From the NCBI GenBank assembly GCA_000403275.2, contig KE159600.1, positions 842,576 to 887,863 of the forward strand: a stretch of 45,288 nt of DNA, read 5' to 3'. Origin of the DNA: Lachnospiraceae bacterium 28-4. Its GTDB lineage: Bacteria; Bacillota; Clostridia; Lachnospirales; Lachnospiraceae. The notes beneath the pieces are model-generated. The model did not search any database, had not been told where the DNA came from, and was given only the letters and a program-made list of their open reading frames with translations. Shown here one piece after another: positions 1 through 9,505 of the stretch. The translations under genes were made by a program, and so were the position numbers. How positions within the stretch are numbered: position 1 is the first letter of the stretch; every line of letters starts with the position of its first letter.

Positions 1-689
<689 letters not shown>

Positions 690-842
690 ATCGTGGAGGA
701 GCGGGTGGTGGAAGAAGGGGTATCTGTAGGATACGGTATTCGGTTTTGAGGGTATGAATATACTATAGTATGAGCATATTTTAATATGATCATATCTTGA
801 TATGGTTATATCCTGATATACATTTAATATGTTATATTGAAT
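690..842 (+). other. 23S-tRNA spacer without a 5S rRNA gene
   Basis: This stretch separates the 23S 3' end from the first tRNA. It turns AT-rich after about 740 and holds several short repeats of the type ATATGATCATATC/TTGATATGG/ATCCTGATATAC, which could form weak hairpins used in processing. No 5S-like sequence (about 117 bases with paired ends) can be recognised here or among the tRNAs that follow, so 5S must lie elsewhere, perhaps upstream of 16S. Confidence 0.6.
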
Positions 843-916
843 GGCCCGGTGGCTCAGTTGGTTAGAGCGCCGCCCTGTCACGGCGGAGGTCGTGGGTTCG
901 AGTCCCATCCGGGTCG
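843..916 (+). tRNA. tRNA-Asp (anticodon GTC)
   Basis: The cloverleaf has acceptor pairing GGCCCGG/CCGGGTC, discriminator G, anticodon GTC at 877-879 and a GGTTCGAGTCC T-loop. CCA is not encoded. It is the first of six clustered tRNAs that are probably co-transcribed with the rRNA operon. Confidence 0.97.
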
Positions 917-949
917 TTTAAAATGTGTACATTTTAAGAGAAATAATAT

Positions 950-1022
950 GGGATCTTAGCTCAGCTGGGAGAGCATCTGCCTTACAAGCAGAGGGTCATA
1001 GGTTCGAGCCCTATAGGTCCCA
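950..1022 (+). tRNA. tRNA-Val (anticodon TAC)
   Basis: Acceptor strands GGGATCT/AGGTCCC pair fully with a T-G wobble, the discriminator is A, and the anticodon loop CTTACAA gives anticodon TAC at 983-985. The T-loop is GGTTCGAGCC. CCA is not encoded. Confidence 0.96.
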
Positions 1023-1029
1023 TTTATAT

Positions 1030-1102
1030 GCCGATGTGGCTCAATTGGCAGAGCAGCTGATTTGTAATCAGCAGGTTATCGGTTCGAGTCCGATCATCGG
1101 CT
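1030..1102 (+). tRNA. tRNA-Thr (anticodon TGT)
   Basis: Acceptor GCCGATG pairs with CATCGGC, the discriminator is T, and the anticodon stem GCTGA/TCAGC encloses loop TTTGTAA with anticodon TGT at 1063-1065. It follows tRNA-Val after only 7 bases. CCA is not encoded. Confidence 0.96.
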
Positions 1103-1162
1103 TAAAGCTGAGAACTTAAAAGGCTGGCTTTTATGAGCTTCACGAATTGTAAAATAATATAT

Positions 1163-1244
1163 GGATGGATTCCCGAGTGGCCAAAGGGGACAGACTGTAA
1201 ATCTGCTGCAAATTGCTTCGGTGGTTCGAATCCACCTCCATCCA
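1163..1244 (+). tRNA. tRNA-Tyr (anticodon GTA)
   Basis: This is an 82-base class II tRNA with a long variable arm. Acceptor GGATGGA pairs with TCCATCC, the discriminator is A, and the anticodon GTA is at 1197-1199. The T-loop is GGTTCGAATCC. Confidence 0.96.
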
Positions 1245-1313
1245 TTCAGGTCTAAAGACTTTAGTGATTGCATATAATGTAATCCAAGAAAGAATAGTCA
1301 GATAATATGATAA

Positions 1314-1387
1314 CGCGGGGTGGAGCAGTCTGGAAGCTCGTCGGGCTCATAACCCGAAGGTCACAGGTTCAAATCCTGTCCCCGCTA
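1314..1387 (+). tRNA. initiator tRNA-fMet (anticodon CAT)
   Basis: The anticodon CAT lies at 1348-1350 and is flanked by three G-C pairs (GGG...CCC), the hallmark of initiator tRNA. The first acceptor position is an unpaired C opposite T, also typical of initiators, which lack a normal 1-72 pair. The T-loop is GGTTCAAATCC. Confidence 0.95.
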
Positions 1388-1393
1388 CTCAAT

Positions 1394-1466
<73 letters not shown>

Positions 1467-1480
1467 TTAACACATGGGGA

Positions 1481-1514
1481 ACCTTGTAATTATTTATATA
1501 ATTACAAGGTTTTT
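1481..1514 (+). terminator. Rho-independent terminator of the rRNA-tRNA operon
   Basis: A 12-bp perfect stem (ACCTTGTAATTA paired with TAATTACAAGGT, loop TTTATA) ends in a T-run. It lies 14 bases past tRNA-Phe, so it closes the rRNA-tRNA transcript before the SHOCT gene. Confidence 0.9.
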
Positions 1515-1535
1515 ATAAATATAATGGAGAAAATT

Positions 1536-2741
1536 ATGGGATGGGACAGTGAACGGGAAATAAAAGCTTATTATGGAAAATATAAAAAAGGCGGTTTATT
1601 TGGAAAACAATGTTCTATTGATTTACTACTTTATTCTTCTCGAATTGAAGGAAATGCTTTTGAGTATTATCAGGGAGAATTAAGTGATGATAGCTATCCA
1701 TTTGAAATTTCTTACGAATCTATACAAAAGATGTACGTAGGAAGGTTTAAAAGTGATGTCAATCTTACTATTGAATATAGAAGGAATTCAGTAGTGCAGG
1801 GCGCTTTGGCAACAATTATGTTGATGGGAATTGAGGAACCCCATAAGTGGCTCCAGATCATAGAAACAACAAGGGAAGAATATTTTAAAGAATTGGATAA
1901 AAAAAGAAAAATTGAAAGCGAAGAAAAGGAGAGGGAGAGGCAGCTTAATATTCAAGAAGAAGAGAATGCATCACGCTTTTATCAGAAATGCTATGAATTT
2001 CATATAAAAGAAACGATACCGGTCTTTTCATTATTTACTGATAAAAACAGGATGGCAGCTATCTATATTGACGAAGATAAAGGGCTGAATTTTTTAAGAA
2101 TAGATGGATATACACAGGAAGAAGATAAAGGGTTAATTACCTACGATAAGATACATTATTTTGAAAAAGCGGGAAATATCCATTATACTACCGATATCCA
2201 TGGAGATTATTCGTGTTATGGCGGGAGCATAGCTGGAGGGGACTTTTCGAAATTTGCCGCTATAGGAGGAGGATTATTGTTCGGCTTGATGGGAATGGCG
2301 GCTGGTGCGGCTCTGACCTATCAGCCAATGGAGCAAAAACCAGTTGAGGCAAATTTTGCTATTAATTCAGATGTTAGGATGATTGATGACAGGAATGTTA
2401 TTTTGAATTTTTATTCTGATAGCAAGGAACAATATATAGATATCGAATTGCCTTATAATGTTTATAACTTTTTATTGACATATTTGCCGGAGAAAAAATA
2501 TGGTATTGTAGATGAATTGGAAAAAAGGACGGCAGTTCATCAATCAGCAAAGTTAATTGAAGGTGGTGATTTGCTAAGCACACCTGCATCGCAAACTGCC
2601 CGAAAGATTGAGGCGGAAAATGAGGACAACGATATTATATTTGCACAGAAAGTAAAAAAACTGAAAATGTTAAAAGAAGCGGAATTGATATCGAAAGAAG
2701 AGTTTGATGCAAAGCGAAAAGAACTTTTAGATATGATCTGA
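1536..2741 (+). CDS. SHOCT-domain protein of unknown function
   Basis: The product is about 401 residues. The start at 1536 is chosen because GGAGA sits six bases upstream; an ATG at 1524 has no such site. The N-terminal third is a mixed, probably globular region. Residues ~120-145 are strongly charged (many E, K and R) and likely helical or coiled. A Gly/Ala-rich hydrophobic stretch at ~240-262 may insert in the membrane. The last ~32 residues match a SHOCT motif (a short helical tail of the form LKKLKMLKEAELISKEEFDAKRKELL), a domain often found at the C-termini of membrane or PH-like proteins and thought to mediate oligomerisation. It stands alone between an rRNA-tRNA terminator and tRNA-Lys, so context says nothing about function. 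Confidence 0.8.
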   Translation: MGWDSEREIKAYYGKYKKGGLFGKQCSIDLLLYSSRIEGNAFEYYQGELSDDSYPFEISYESIQKMYVGRFKSDVNLTIEYRRNSVVQGALATIMLMGIEEPHKWLQIIETTREEYFKELDKKRKIESEEKERERQLNIQEEENASRFYQKCYEFHIKETIPVFSLFTDKNRMAAIYIDEDKGLNFLRIDGYTQEEDKGLITYDKIHYFEKAGNIHYTTDIHGDYSCYGGSIAGGDFSKFAAIGGGLLFGLMGMAAGAALTYQPMEQKPVEANFAINSDVRMIDDRNVILNFYSDSKEQYIDIELPYNVYNFLLTYLPEKKYGIVDELEKRTAVHQSAKLIEGGDLLSTPASQTARKIEAENEDNDIIFAQKVKKLKMLKEAELISKEEFDAKRKELLDMI

Positions 2742-2794
2742 AAAAGAAAGATATAGGGATGAACTCTATAAATAGAATTATGAAAAATTAAAGA

Positions 2795-2823
2795 TTGACT
2801 TTTGCATATTCTTATGATAGCAT
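2795..2823 (+). promoter_or_regulatory. candidate promoter of tRNA-Lys
   Basis: TTGACT and TAGCAT are separated by 17 bases and lie about 40 bases before tRNA-Lys. The -35 is close to consensus and the -10 matches four of six positions. Confidence 0.55.
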
Positions 2824-2861
2824 ATAAAGCGTTCGTAGATTAATATTATTTTACATGGTAT

Positions 2862-2934
2862 GGGATATTAGCTCAGTTGGTAGAGCACTTGACTTTTAAT
2901 CAAGTTGTCCGGGGTTCGAATCCCCGATGTCTCA
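2862..2934 (+). tRNA. tRNA-Lys (anticodon TTT)
   Basis: Acceptor GGGATAT pairs with ATGTCTC through one G-T and one T-G wobble, the discriminator is A, and the anticodon loop CTTTTAA gives TTT at 2895-2897. The T-loop is GGTTCGAATCC. It is a separate unit with its own promoter and terminator. Confidence 0.96.
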
Positions 2935-2943
2935 TTGTAGGCG

Positions 2944-2979
2944 ATTGCTTCGGGCTTGTTATGCCCGGGGCAATTTTTT
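2944..2979 (+). terminator. Rho-independent terminator after tRNA-Lys
   Basis: The 12-bp stem is ATTGCTTCGGGC paired with GCCCGGGGCAAT (two G-T pairs), with loop TTGTTAT, followed by a run of Ts. It begins 10 bases past tRNA-Lys. Confidence 0.9.
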
Positions 2980-3052
2980 ATGTCCTTTTGTGCATTTCAT
3001 TATATTAATTAGAATAAAATTTATCCGATATACTTATATTAGGAGGATAGAT

Positions 3053-4444
3053 ATGAAGGGAAAGAAACTGCCATGGAAAAAGTTGGGAATAGCTGCATTG
3101 GTTTCCACATTAGTTTTAATTGGAATGACCTACGCTGCCATTTCTTTATATTTTGAAAACCATTATTATTATCATACAATGATAGGCGGGGAAGATATGG
3201 GATATAAGACTCCTATGGAAGTGGAGGAATTATTATATTCCCGTATTAATAATTATATTTTGGAAATATACGGACGAGAAGAGATGGAGGATGCTATTGT
3301 ACCGGCAGAGATCAATATGCGTTTTCTAATTGACGATACCTTAATAAAGATAAAAAAGGAACAGAAGCCGGAGTGGTGGATATTGGGATTTTTTCAGGAA
3401 TATCGTTATGATTTTCCATGGAAGGCCGTATATGATAAGGAAGCCTTGGAGCAAAGAATAGAAGAACTTGTTTTTTTTCAGATGAAAAATATTAAAATGC
3501 CTAAAGATGCTTATCTTACATATTCGGAGAAAGAAAAAGAATATGTAATTGTAGAGGCTGATCCGGGCACACAGATTGTAAAGGAAAAAATGAAGGAGAC
3601 GATAGAAGAAGCTCTTGTATTATTGGAAAGAAAAATAGATTTGGAAGAGAAGGGCTGTTACAGAGTGGCAAAGACGGAGGAAGAAAATAAAATATTAACA
3701 AGCGCAAGGGATAAGGCAAATAAATATATGCAGTCGGAGATTGTATATAACTGGAATGGAAACGAAGTCTTGGTAGATGCGCATATGATTCATGACTGGG
3801 TGATTATTGATGGGAATTCGGTAAAACTGGATGAAGAAAAAATAGGGGAATTTATAGCGGAGCAGGCAAAAAAATATGATACTTATGGAAAAAACAGGAT
3901 ATTCCATACAACGGATGGGAGAGAGATAGAACTGAAAAGCGGTGCATATGGGTGGAAAACGAATAAGGATGAGGAGAAAAATGAATTAATTGAAGATTTG
4001 AAAAAGGGGGAGGTAATAGAACGGGAGCCGGTATATAGCTATACGGCAGCACAGCCTGGAGATAAGGACATTGGAAATACATATGTGGAAATTGATTTGG
4101 GAAACCAGCATCTTTATCTTTATGTAGAAGAAAAAATGATTCTGGAGAGCGATTTCGTATCAGGAAATGCGTCCAGAGGATGGAATACCCCGGCGGGCGT
4201 TTTCGGATTGACATATAAAACCAAAAATGCGGTACTTAGGGGGCCGGGTTATGAAACACCGGTAAATTATTGGATGCCTTTTAATGGGAATATAGGTATG
4301 CATGACGCTACGTGGAGGAGTTCTTTTGGAGGCGATATTTATTTGACAAATGGATCCCATGGCTGTATTAATCTTCCTTTTGAAAATGCAAAAATAATTT
4401 ATGAATATGTATATACTGGATTCCCTGTTGTATGTTATTATTAA
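3053..4444 (+). CDS. membrane-anchored L,D-transpeptidase (YkuD fold)
   Basis: The product (463 residues) is a cell-wall enzyme predicted to form 3-3 cross-links or attach proteins to peptidoglycan outside the membrane. The start at 3053 has AGGAGG at 3041-3046; upstream in-frame codons run into tRNA-Lys. A single N-terminal membrane segment spans ~12-31. The middle (~60-330) resembles the putative peptidoglycan-binding YoaR-like domain usual in clostridial members. The C-terminal ~130 residues are the YkuD catalytic domain, with GMHDA and SHGCINLP motifs; His436 and the nucleophile Cys438 are present. It appears complete and monocistronic or first in the run of genes that follows. Confidence 0.92.
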   Translation: MKGKKLPWKKLGIAALVSTLVLIGMTYAAISLYFENHYYYHTMIGGEDMGYKTPMEVEELLYSRINNYILEIYGREEMEDAIVPAEINMRFLIDDTLIKIKKEQKPEWWILGFFQEYRYDFPWKAVYDKEALEQRIEELVFFQMKNIKMPKDAYLTYSEKEKEYVIVEADPGTQIVKEKMKETIEEALVLLERKIDLEEKGCYRVAKTEEENKILTSARDKANKYMQSEIVYNWNGNEVLVDAHMIHDWVIIDGNSVKLDEEKIGEFIAEQAKKYDTYGKNRIFHTTDGREIELKSGAYGWKTNKDEEKNELIEDLKKGEVIEREPVYSYTAAQPGDKDIGNTYVEIDLGNQHLYLYVEEKMILESDFVSGNASRGWNTPAGVFGLTYKTKNAVLRGPGYETPVNYWMPFNGNIGMHDATWRSSFGGDIYLTNGSHGCINLPFENAKIIYEYVYTGFPVVCYY

Positions 4445-4510
4445 GCAGAAAGGGTGTGAATAACTTGAGGTATGAGTTTAAAAGTTACATGTTATGGAAA
4501 AGGCATGGTT

Positions 4511-5113
4511 ATGAAAATGAAAAGTAAGAGAAGGGTGAACGAGAGGGAAAGAGAAAAATTCAGGAAGTTTTTCGAAAAGCAGAAGGAATGGAACGGATTG
4601 TTAAAGGAATACGGAAACGATATCCTGATGTCCGATAATTTTCTGAAAACAAGAGATTATATTCAACATGGAAATATGACAGTAAACAGTCATTGTATTA
4701 ATGTGGCGATCTATAGTCTCGCGATCAGCCGGAAGCTGAACATATCCTGCAATCAGCGGGATCTTGTGAGAGGAGCGCTGCTCCATGATTATTTTCTTTA
4801 TGACTGGCATGATAAGTACCACAGGGATATTAAGCGCCTTCATGGTTTTTACCATCCGGGTATAGCGCTTAGGAATGCTTCCAGGGAATATAATCTTACG
4901 GAAAGAGAAAAAGACATTATTAAAAAGCATATGTGGCCGCTGACAGTGATCCCTCCTCGATGCAGAGAGGCATGGATCGTAACTACCGCTGATAAATACT
5001 GTTCTTTGCTGGAAACGATGAAATTCCACAGAGAGCATAGACGGTATATAGCAAATAAGAAATCAGGAAGATCCTTTCATAAGGAAGGGATGACGGTACA
5101 GTGTCAGGGATAA
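4511..5113 (+). CDS. HD-domain protein (putative phosphohydrolase)
   Basis: About 200 residues. The start is uncertain: ATG codons occur at 4472, 4505, 4511 and 4517; AAAAGG seven bases before 4511 favours that one. The fold is an HD-type metal-dependent phosphohydrolase: an early His in SHCINVAIYSLAI, the HD pair in GALLHDYFLYDW, later His residues in HGFYHPG and KKHMWPL, and a final Asp in VTTADKYCSLLE. Substrate cannot be told; relatives include nucleotide and phosphate-ester hydrolases. It ends 4 bases before the decarboxylase gene, so the two are probably co-transcribed. Confidence 0.82.
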   Translation: MKMKSKRRVNEREREKFRKFFEKQKEWNGLLKEYGNDILMSDNFLKTRDYIQHGNMTVNSHCINVAIYSLAISRKLNISCNQRDLVRGALLHDYFLYDWHDKYHRDIKRLHGFYHPGIALRNASREYNLTEREKDIIKKHMWPLTVIPPRCREAWIVTTADKYCSLLETMKFHREHRRYIANKKSGRSFHKEGMTVQCQG

Positions 5114-5117
5114 AAAA

Positions 5118-6581
5118 GTGGCAGAATTATACAAACGATTGGTTGAATATGAGAATTCGGATTATTATCCATTTCATATGCCAGGGCATAAGAGAAATCC
5201 GGAATCAGCAGAGGGAATTTTAGCCGGAGCATATGGCATTGATCTTACGGAAATAGACGGATTTGATAATCTTCATCAGGCGGAAGGAATTTTAAAAAGA
5301 GAGCAGAAAAGGGCTGCCGCGCTTTATGGAGCGGAAAAAACATATTTTCTTGTAAATGGAAGCACATGCGGAATATTAAGTGCTGTTTCCGCCGTGTGCG
5401 GAAGAGGCGGAAGAGTTCTTATGGCAAGGAACTGCCATAAGTCAGTATATCATGGCGCATATTTGCAAGAACTGAAAATTACGTATCTTTACCCTGAACT
5501 TTGGGGGAAATGTAAAGCGGCCGGAGAAGTGAAGCCCGAATCGGTGGAGAGGGCGCTGAAGCAACTGCCGGATGTGGAAGCGGTTATTATAACGTCCCCC
5601 ACATATGAAGGAGTCGTGTCGGACGTAAAAAAAATAGCAGATATTGCGCATAAATATGGAAAACCGCTTATTGTGGATGAAGCCCATGGGGGGCATTTTG
5701 GATTTCAGAAAGATTATCCGGAAAATTCGATAAAGTTAGGCGCGGATCTCGTGATTCATAGTCTGCATAAGACATTGCCGTCTATGACGCAGACCGCTTT
5801 GCTGCACGTGAGTGGGCATCTTGTTGACAGAGGAAAGCTGGAAAGATTTTTGAGGATTTTTCAGACAAGCAGCCCGTCTTATGTATTGATGGCATCTATG
5901 GAAAGCTGTCTGGATATACTGGAAAGGGAAGGTACAGAACGGTTGGCCCGGTTGAAATATATTAGGGACAGAATGTTAGAGAAGGTTAGGGAAAATCATT
6001 TTATAAGGATAGAAGAAAAAGAGGGAACAGATCCGTGCAAAGTCATAATATACGCCGAAAAGGGGACATTGGCCGGACAGGATCTTTATCAAATTTTAAA
6101 AGAAAAATATCATTTGCAAATGGAAATGGCGGCTGGAAGATATACGCTTGCAATTCTTTCTATGATGGATACGCAGGAGGGAATAGAACGCTTGGAAAAG
6201 GCGTTATTGGAAATGGATCAATGGGTAAAAGCAACGGACATTTCCAAAGAAAAAGATGGATGGATACCGCCGGTGATTGATGGCAGAAATGAGACGGTTA
6301 TGTCCATTTTTGAAGCATATGAAAGCGGGCAGGAGTCTGTAGAACTGAGAGAAGGCTGTGGACGGATAGCGGCTGAATTTATTAATCTGTATCCGCCGGG
6401 CATTCCGCTTGCCGCTCCCGGAGAAAGACTGAATGAAGAAATAATAGGAGAGCTTTTATCATATGAAAGAATGGGTATCCAGATTCAAGGAATAGAAAGA
6501 GGCTGCATCAGGGTAATAAAAGATGCGCAGAATGCAAAAGCTATGAAAACGGCATTTTCAGAAATAAAAAACAGATCATAA
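5118..6581 (+). CDS. Orn/Lys/Arg decarboxylase family PLP enzyme (YaaO/SpeA-like)
   Basis: The product is a 487-residue, fold-type I PLP enzyme of the short decarboxylase group typified by Bacillus YaaO and SpeA, predicted to decarboxylate a basic amino acid in polyamine synthesis. The N-terminus has the family motif HMPGHKRN (~20-27). The PLP-binding lysine is Lys218 in HSLHKTLPS, and Asp187 in VDEAHGGHF should contact the pyridine nitrogen. The C-terminal domain (~370-487) includes the YPPGIPLAAPGE segment. The start is GTG with CAGGGA upstream. In Bacillus subtilis yaaO lies next to tmk-yaaQ-yaaR-holB, which matches the genes after pyk here. The exact amino acid used is not decidable. Confidence 0.9.
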   Translation: MAELYKRLVEYENSDYYPFHMPGHKRNPESAEGILAGAYGIDLTEIDGFDNLHQAEGILKREQKRAAALYGAEKTYFLVNGSTCGILSAVSAVCGRGGRVLMARNCHKSVYHGAYLQELKITYLYPELWGKCKAAGEVKPESVERALKQLPDVEAVIITSPTYEGVVSDVKKIADIAHKYGKPLIVDEAHGGHFGFQKDYPENSIKLGADLVIHSLHKTLPSMTQTALLHVSGHLVDRGKLERFLRIFQTSSPSYVLMASMESCLDILEREGTERLARLKYIRDRMLEKVRENHFIRIEEKEGTDPCKVIIYAEKGTLAGQDLYQILKEKYHLQMEMAAGRYTLAILSMMDTQEGIERLEKALLEMDQWVKATDISKEKDGWIPPVIDGRNETVMSIFEAYESGQESVELREGCGRIAAEFINLYPPGIPLAAPGERLNEEIIGELLSYERMGIQIQGIERGCIRVIKDAQNAKAMKTAFSEIKNRS

Positions 6582-6595
6582 GTAAAGGAGACAAT

Positions 6596-8008
6596 ATGAG
6601 AAGAACAAAAATTATTTGTACGATAGGACCGGCGAGTGAAGGTGAAGATAAACTGCGGGAATTAATGCTGGCGGGTATGGACGTAGCACGTTTTAATTTT
6701 TCTCATGGAAGTCATGAGGAGCATAAAAAGAAATTTGCGAGAGTGATAAAGATAAGCGGGGAGTTAAAACTTCCGGTAGCTACATTGCTCGATACGAAAG
6801 GCCCTGAGATCAGGCTTCGGGATTTTACCGGGGGAAAAGCGGAGTTAAAAGAAGGGCAAAAATTTGTATTGACGACGGAAGAAGTCATGGGGAATTCTGA
6901 AAAAGCCTCCATTACCTATAAAAATTTGAAAAATGATATAAAAGAGGGAATGTCCATTTTGATCGACGATGGATTGATTGAGATGACAGTGGATGAAATA
7001 GGGGAAGAGGAAATTGTATGTACGGTAATTAATGGAGGATGGGTATCTAATCATAAAGGAATAAATGTTCCGAATGCTGTTTTGTCCATGCCGTATATTA
7101 GCGATACTGACAGGGAAGATATTATCTTCGGCTGTGAATTGGGATATGATTTTATTGCGGCTTCTTTTGTGAGGTGTAAAGAGGATATTTTGGAACTGAG
7201 AAAGATTCTGAAAGAGCAAAACAGCTTTATGAAAGTAATTGCTAAGATTGAAAACATGCAGGGAATTCAAAATCTGGAGGAGATCTTATCCGTATCGGAT
7301 GGGATCATGGTAGCCAGAGGAGACATGGGCGTAGAGATTCCTCTGGAAGAAGTTCCGGTATTGCAGAAAAAAATGATAAAAATGGCGGAAGAGCAGGGAA
7401 AACATGTTATTACGGCAACGCAGATGCTGGAATCCATGATCAGGAACCCAAGACCGACGAGAGCGGAAGTGACGGATATTGCCAATGCGATTTATGACGG
7501 GACTACAGCTATTATGCTTTCCGGTGAAAGCGCGGCAGGGGCATATCCGGTGGAGGCCGTAAAGACTATGGCTAAAATCGCAGAACGCTCGGAACAGGAT
7601 ATTGATTATGTTTCCCGGATGAAAAAACGGATTAGTACCGTTTTTCCCGATGTAACGGCGGCGATTTCCCATGCTACATGTACGACGGCATCGGATCTGC
7701 ATGCGGCGGCTATTGTTACCGTAACGATGTCGGGATTTACGGCAGGAATGATAGCCAGATATAAGCCATGTTGTCCGGTGATTGCATGCGCTGTGAATCC
7801 AAGGGTGTGCAGACAGCTCAATTTATCATGGGGAGTGGTGCCGCTTTTAATTGAAAAAGAAGAAAATGCAGATGACTTATTCAATGAGGCGATTCATGCG
7901 GTAGAAGACAATGGGTACGTAAAGAAAGGGGATGTAGCAGTTCTGACTGCCGGAGTGCCGCTGGGAATAGCGGGTAATACAAATATGATCCGTGTTATTG
8001 AAGTGTAA
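6596..8008 (+). CDS. pyk: pyruvate kinase
   Basis: A 470-residue cytosolic enzyme converting phosphoenolpyruvate and ADP to pyruvate and ATP, the last step of glycolysis. Characteristic motifs are present in order: RRTKIICTIGPAS at the N-terminus, RFNFSHGS, DTKGPEIR, the active-site block IAKIENMQG, MVARGDMGVEIP, and ATQMLESM followed by PTRAEVTDIANAI and SGESAAG. The length fits the short form, without the extra PEP-utiliser-like C-terminal domain seen in many Bacillus enzymes. The start has AAAGGAG upstream. It sits between yaaO-like and yaaR-like genes, where tmk and yaaQ lie in Bacillus. Confidence 0.97.
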   Translation: MRRTKIICTIGPASEGEDKLRELMLAGMDVARFNFSHGSHEEHKKKFARVIKISGELKLPVATLLDTKGPEIRLRDFTGGKAELKEGQKFVLTTEEVMGNSEKASITYKNLKNDIKEGMSILIDDGLIEMTVDEIGEEEIVCTVINGGWVSNHKGINVPNAVLSMPYISDTDREDIIFGCELGYDFIAASFVRCKEDILELRKILKEQNSFMKVIAKIENMQGIQNLEEILSVSDGIMVARGDMGVEIPLEEVPVLQKKMIKMAEEQGKHVITATQMLESMIRNPRPTRAEVTDIANAIYDGTTAIMLSGESAAGAYPVEAVKTMAKIAERSEQDIDYVSRMKKRISTVFPDVTAAISHATCTTASDLHAAAIVTVTMSGFTAGMIARYKPCCPVIACAVNPRVCRQLNLSWGVVPLLIEKEENADDLFNEAIHAVEDNGYVKKGDVAVLTAGVPLGIAGNTNMIRVIEV

Positions 8009-8032
8009 GTTCCGGGACGGGGAGGAGTTTGT

Positions 8033-8473
8033 ATGGATATCAAGGTTAATCAGATCAATAAACCGATGCAGGTGGAACAACCGGTTCAACAGCAGCAGGG
8101 AGACGGGGCTTTTAAGTTTACATTGGTCAGCCATATCGAAGAGCAGGAACTTCAAGTACGGCTTACTTCCCTGATGGAAGAGATCACGATGCAGGGGGAT
8201 AAACTGGCAAAACACCGGGATATCCGGGATATGAAACGGTATCGGGGGCTGGTAAAGGATTTTTTAAATGAGATTATAAACCGTTCCCATTCTTTTTCCA
8301 GGGAAAATTTTCTGGACAGGCGAGGACGCCACAGGGTATACGGTATCGTGCGCCTGGTGGATGAAAAATTGGATGAACTGGCACAGGAGCTGGTAAAAGA
8401 TGAAAAAGATAATTTAAATATACTAAGCAAAATAGGTGAGATCAGGGGGCTGCTTTTGGATATTTTCACCTAA
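8033..8473 (+). CDS. yaaR: YaaR family protein (DUF327)
   Basis: A 146-residue, mostly helical protein with the YaaR pattern: a short flexible N-terminus rich in Gln, then a helical core with [24 protein letters not shown] and [18 protein letters not shown]. The biochemical role is unknown; the family is conserved next to holB in Firmicutes, and that arrangement is preserved here, with the delta' gene starting 12 bases downstream. GGGGAGG lies before the start. Confidence 0.9.
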   Translation: MDIKVNQINKPMQVEQPVQQQQGDGAFKFTLVSHIEEQELQVRLTSLMEEITMQGDKLAKHRDIRDMKRYRGLVKDFLNEIINRSHSFSRENFLDRRGRHRVYGIVRLVDEKLDELAQELVKDEKDNLNILSKIGEIRGLLLDIFT

Positions 8474-8485
8474 GGAGGTTTATAA

Positions 8486-9493
8486 ATGGCAAGATTTGTG
8501 GATATTATAGGACAGGAGCAAATAAAGGAGCATCTTCAGAACGCATTGAAGCTGAATAAGGTATCCCATGCATATATTCTGAATGGAGAAAAGAATTCTG
8601 GAAAGGAATTTATTGCAAAGGTTTTTGCTTCGGCATTGCAGTGTGAAAAGGAAGATATGTCTTCCGGCATGCCGGAGCCATGCGGGGAGTGCCATTCCTG
8701 TAAACAGATGGCGGGAAAAAACCAGCCGGACGTTATCTATGTATCCCATGAGAAGCCTGGAAGCATCGGCGTGGAGGATATCCGCAGACAGATCAATGGC
8801 GATGTGGCGATTAAACCTTATAGCAGCCAGAGAAAGGTATATATTATAAACGAAGGGGAGAAAATGACGGTACAGGCTCAGAATGCGCTGTTAAAAACGC
8901 TGGAAGAGCCGCCGGAATATGCGGTGATTCTGATTTTAACGACAAGTTTGGAATCGCTGCTTCCCACCATTTTAAGCCGTTGCATCGCGCTTCATATGAA
9001 GCCGGTAAAAGATAGCCAGGTAAAAAAATATCTGATGGAAACTTTGCAGGTGCCGGACTATAAGGCGGATATTTGCGTAGCTTTTGCGAGGGGAAATATC
9101 GGTAAAGCGAAGATGCTCGCTTCCAGTGAGGAATTTGACCGCGTAAAGGAAGAGGCAGTTACCCTTTTAAAATATATTAATGATATGGAGATCAGCGAAA
9201 TTGTAGCTGCCATTAAGAAAATTAATGAATACCAGCTGGATGTGAACGATTATTTTGATATTCTTTCCATATGGTACCGGGATGTGCTTTTGTTTAAAGC
9301 GACAAATGATGCGAATCACTTGATTTTCCGGGAGGAAATACAGTATATTAGAAGAGTGGCGGATAGAAGCACGTATGAAGGGATTGAAAAGATCATTCAC
9401 GCCCTGGACAAGTCGAAGCAGCGTTTAAACGCTAATGTAAATTTTGATTTGACGATGGAACTTCTGCTGCTGACAATTAAAGAAAATTCGTGA
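8486..9493 (+). CDS. holB: DNA polymerase III subunit delta'
   Basis: A 335-residue clamp-loader subunit acting with delta and tau/gamma to load the sliding clamp. The AAA+ core starts with DIIGQEQIKEHL; the P-loop GEKNSGKEF lacks the usual Ser/Thr after Lys, consistent with delta' not hydrolysing ATP. A zinc-binding cluster (CGECHSCKQM preceded by another Cys) follows at ~65-85. EKMTVQAQNALLKTLEEPP and the conserved SRC motif (ILSRC) are present. The C-terminal domain is helical. AGGAGG precedes the start. Confidence 0.95.
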   Translation: MARFVDIIGQEQIKEHLQNALKLNKVSHAYILNGEKNSGKEFIAKVFASALQCEKEDMSSGMPEPCGECHSCKQMAGKNQPDVIYVSHEKPGSIGVEDIRRQINGDVAIKPYSSQRKVYIINEGEKMTVQAQNALLKTLEEPPEYAVILILTTSLESLLPTILSRCIALHMKPVKDSQVKKYLMETLQVPDYKADICVAFARGNIGKAKMLASSEEFDRVKEEAVTLLKYINDMEISEIVAAIKKINEYQLDVNDYFDILSIWYRDVLLFKATNDANHLIFREEIQYIRRVADRSTYEGIEKIIHALDKSKQRLNANVNFDLTMELLLLTIKENS

Positions 9494-9505
9494 GGTTGAT
9501 AGATT

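Noticed and set aside
4472-4510. Longer N-terminus for the HD protein
   Set aside because: GAGG is only one base from the ATG at 4472, too close for initiation; a better spaced site precedes 4511.
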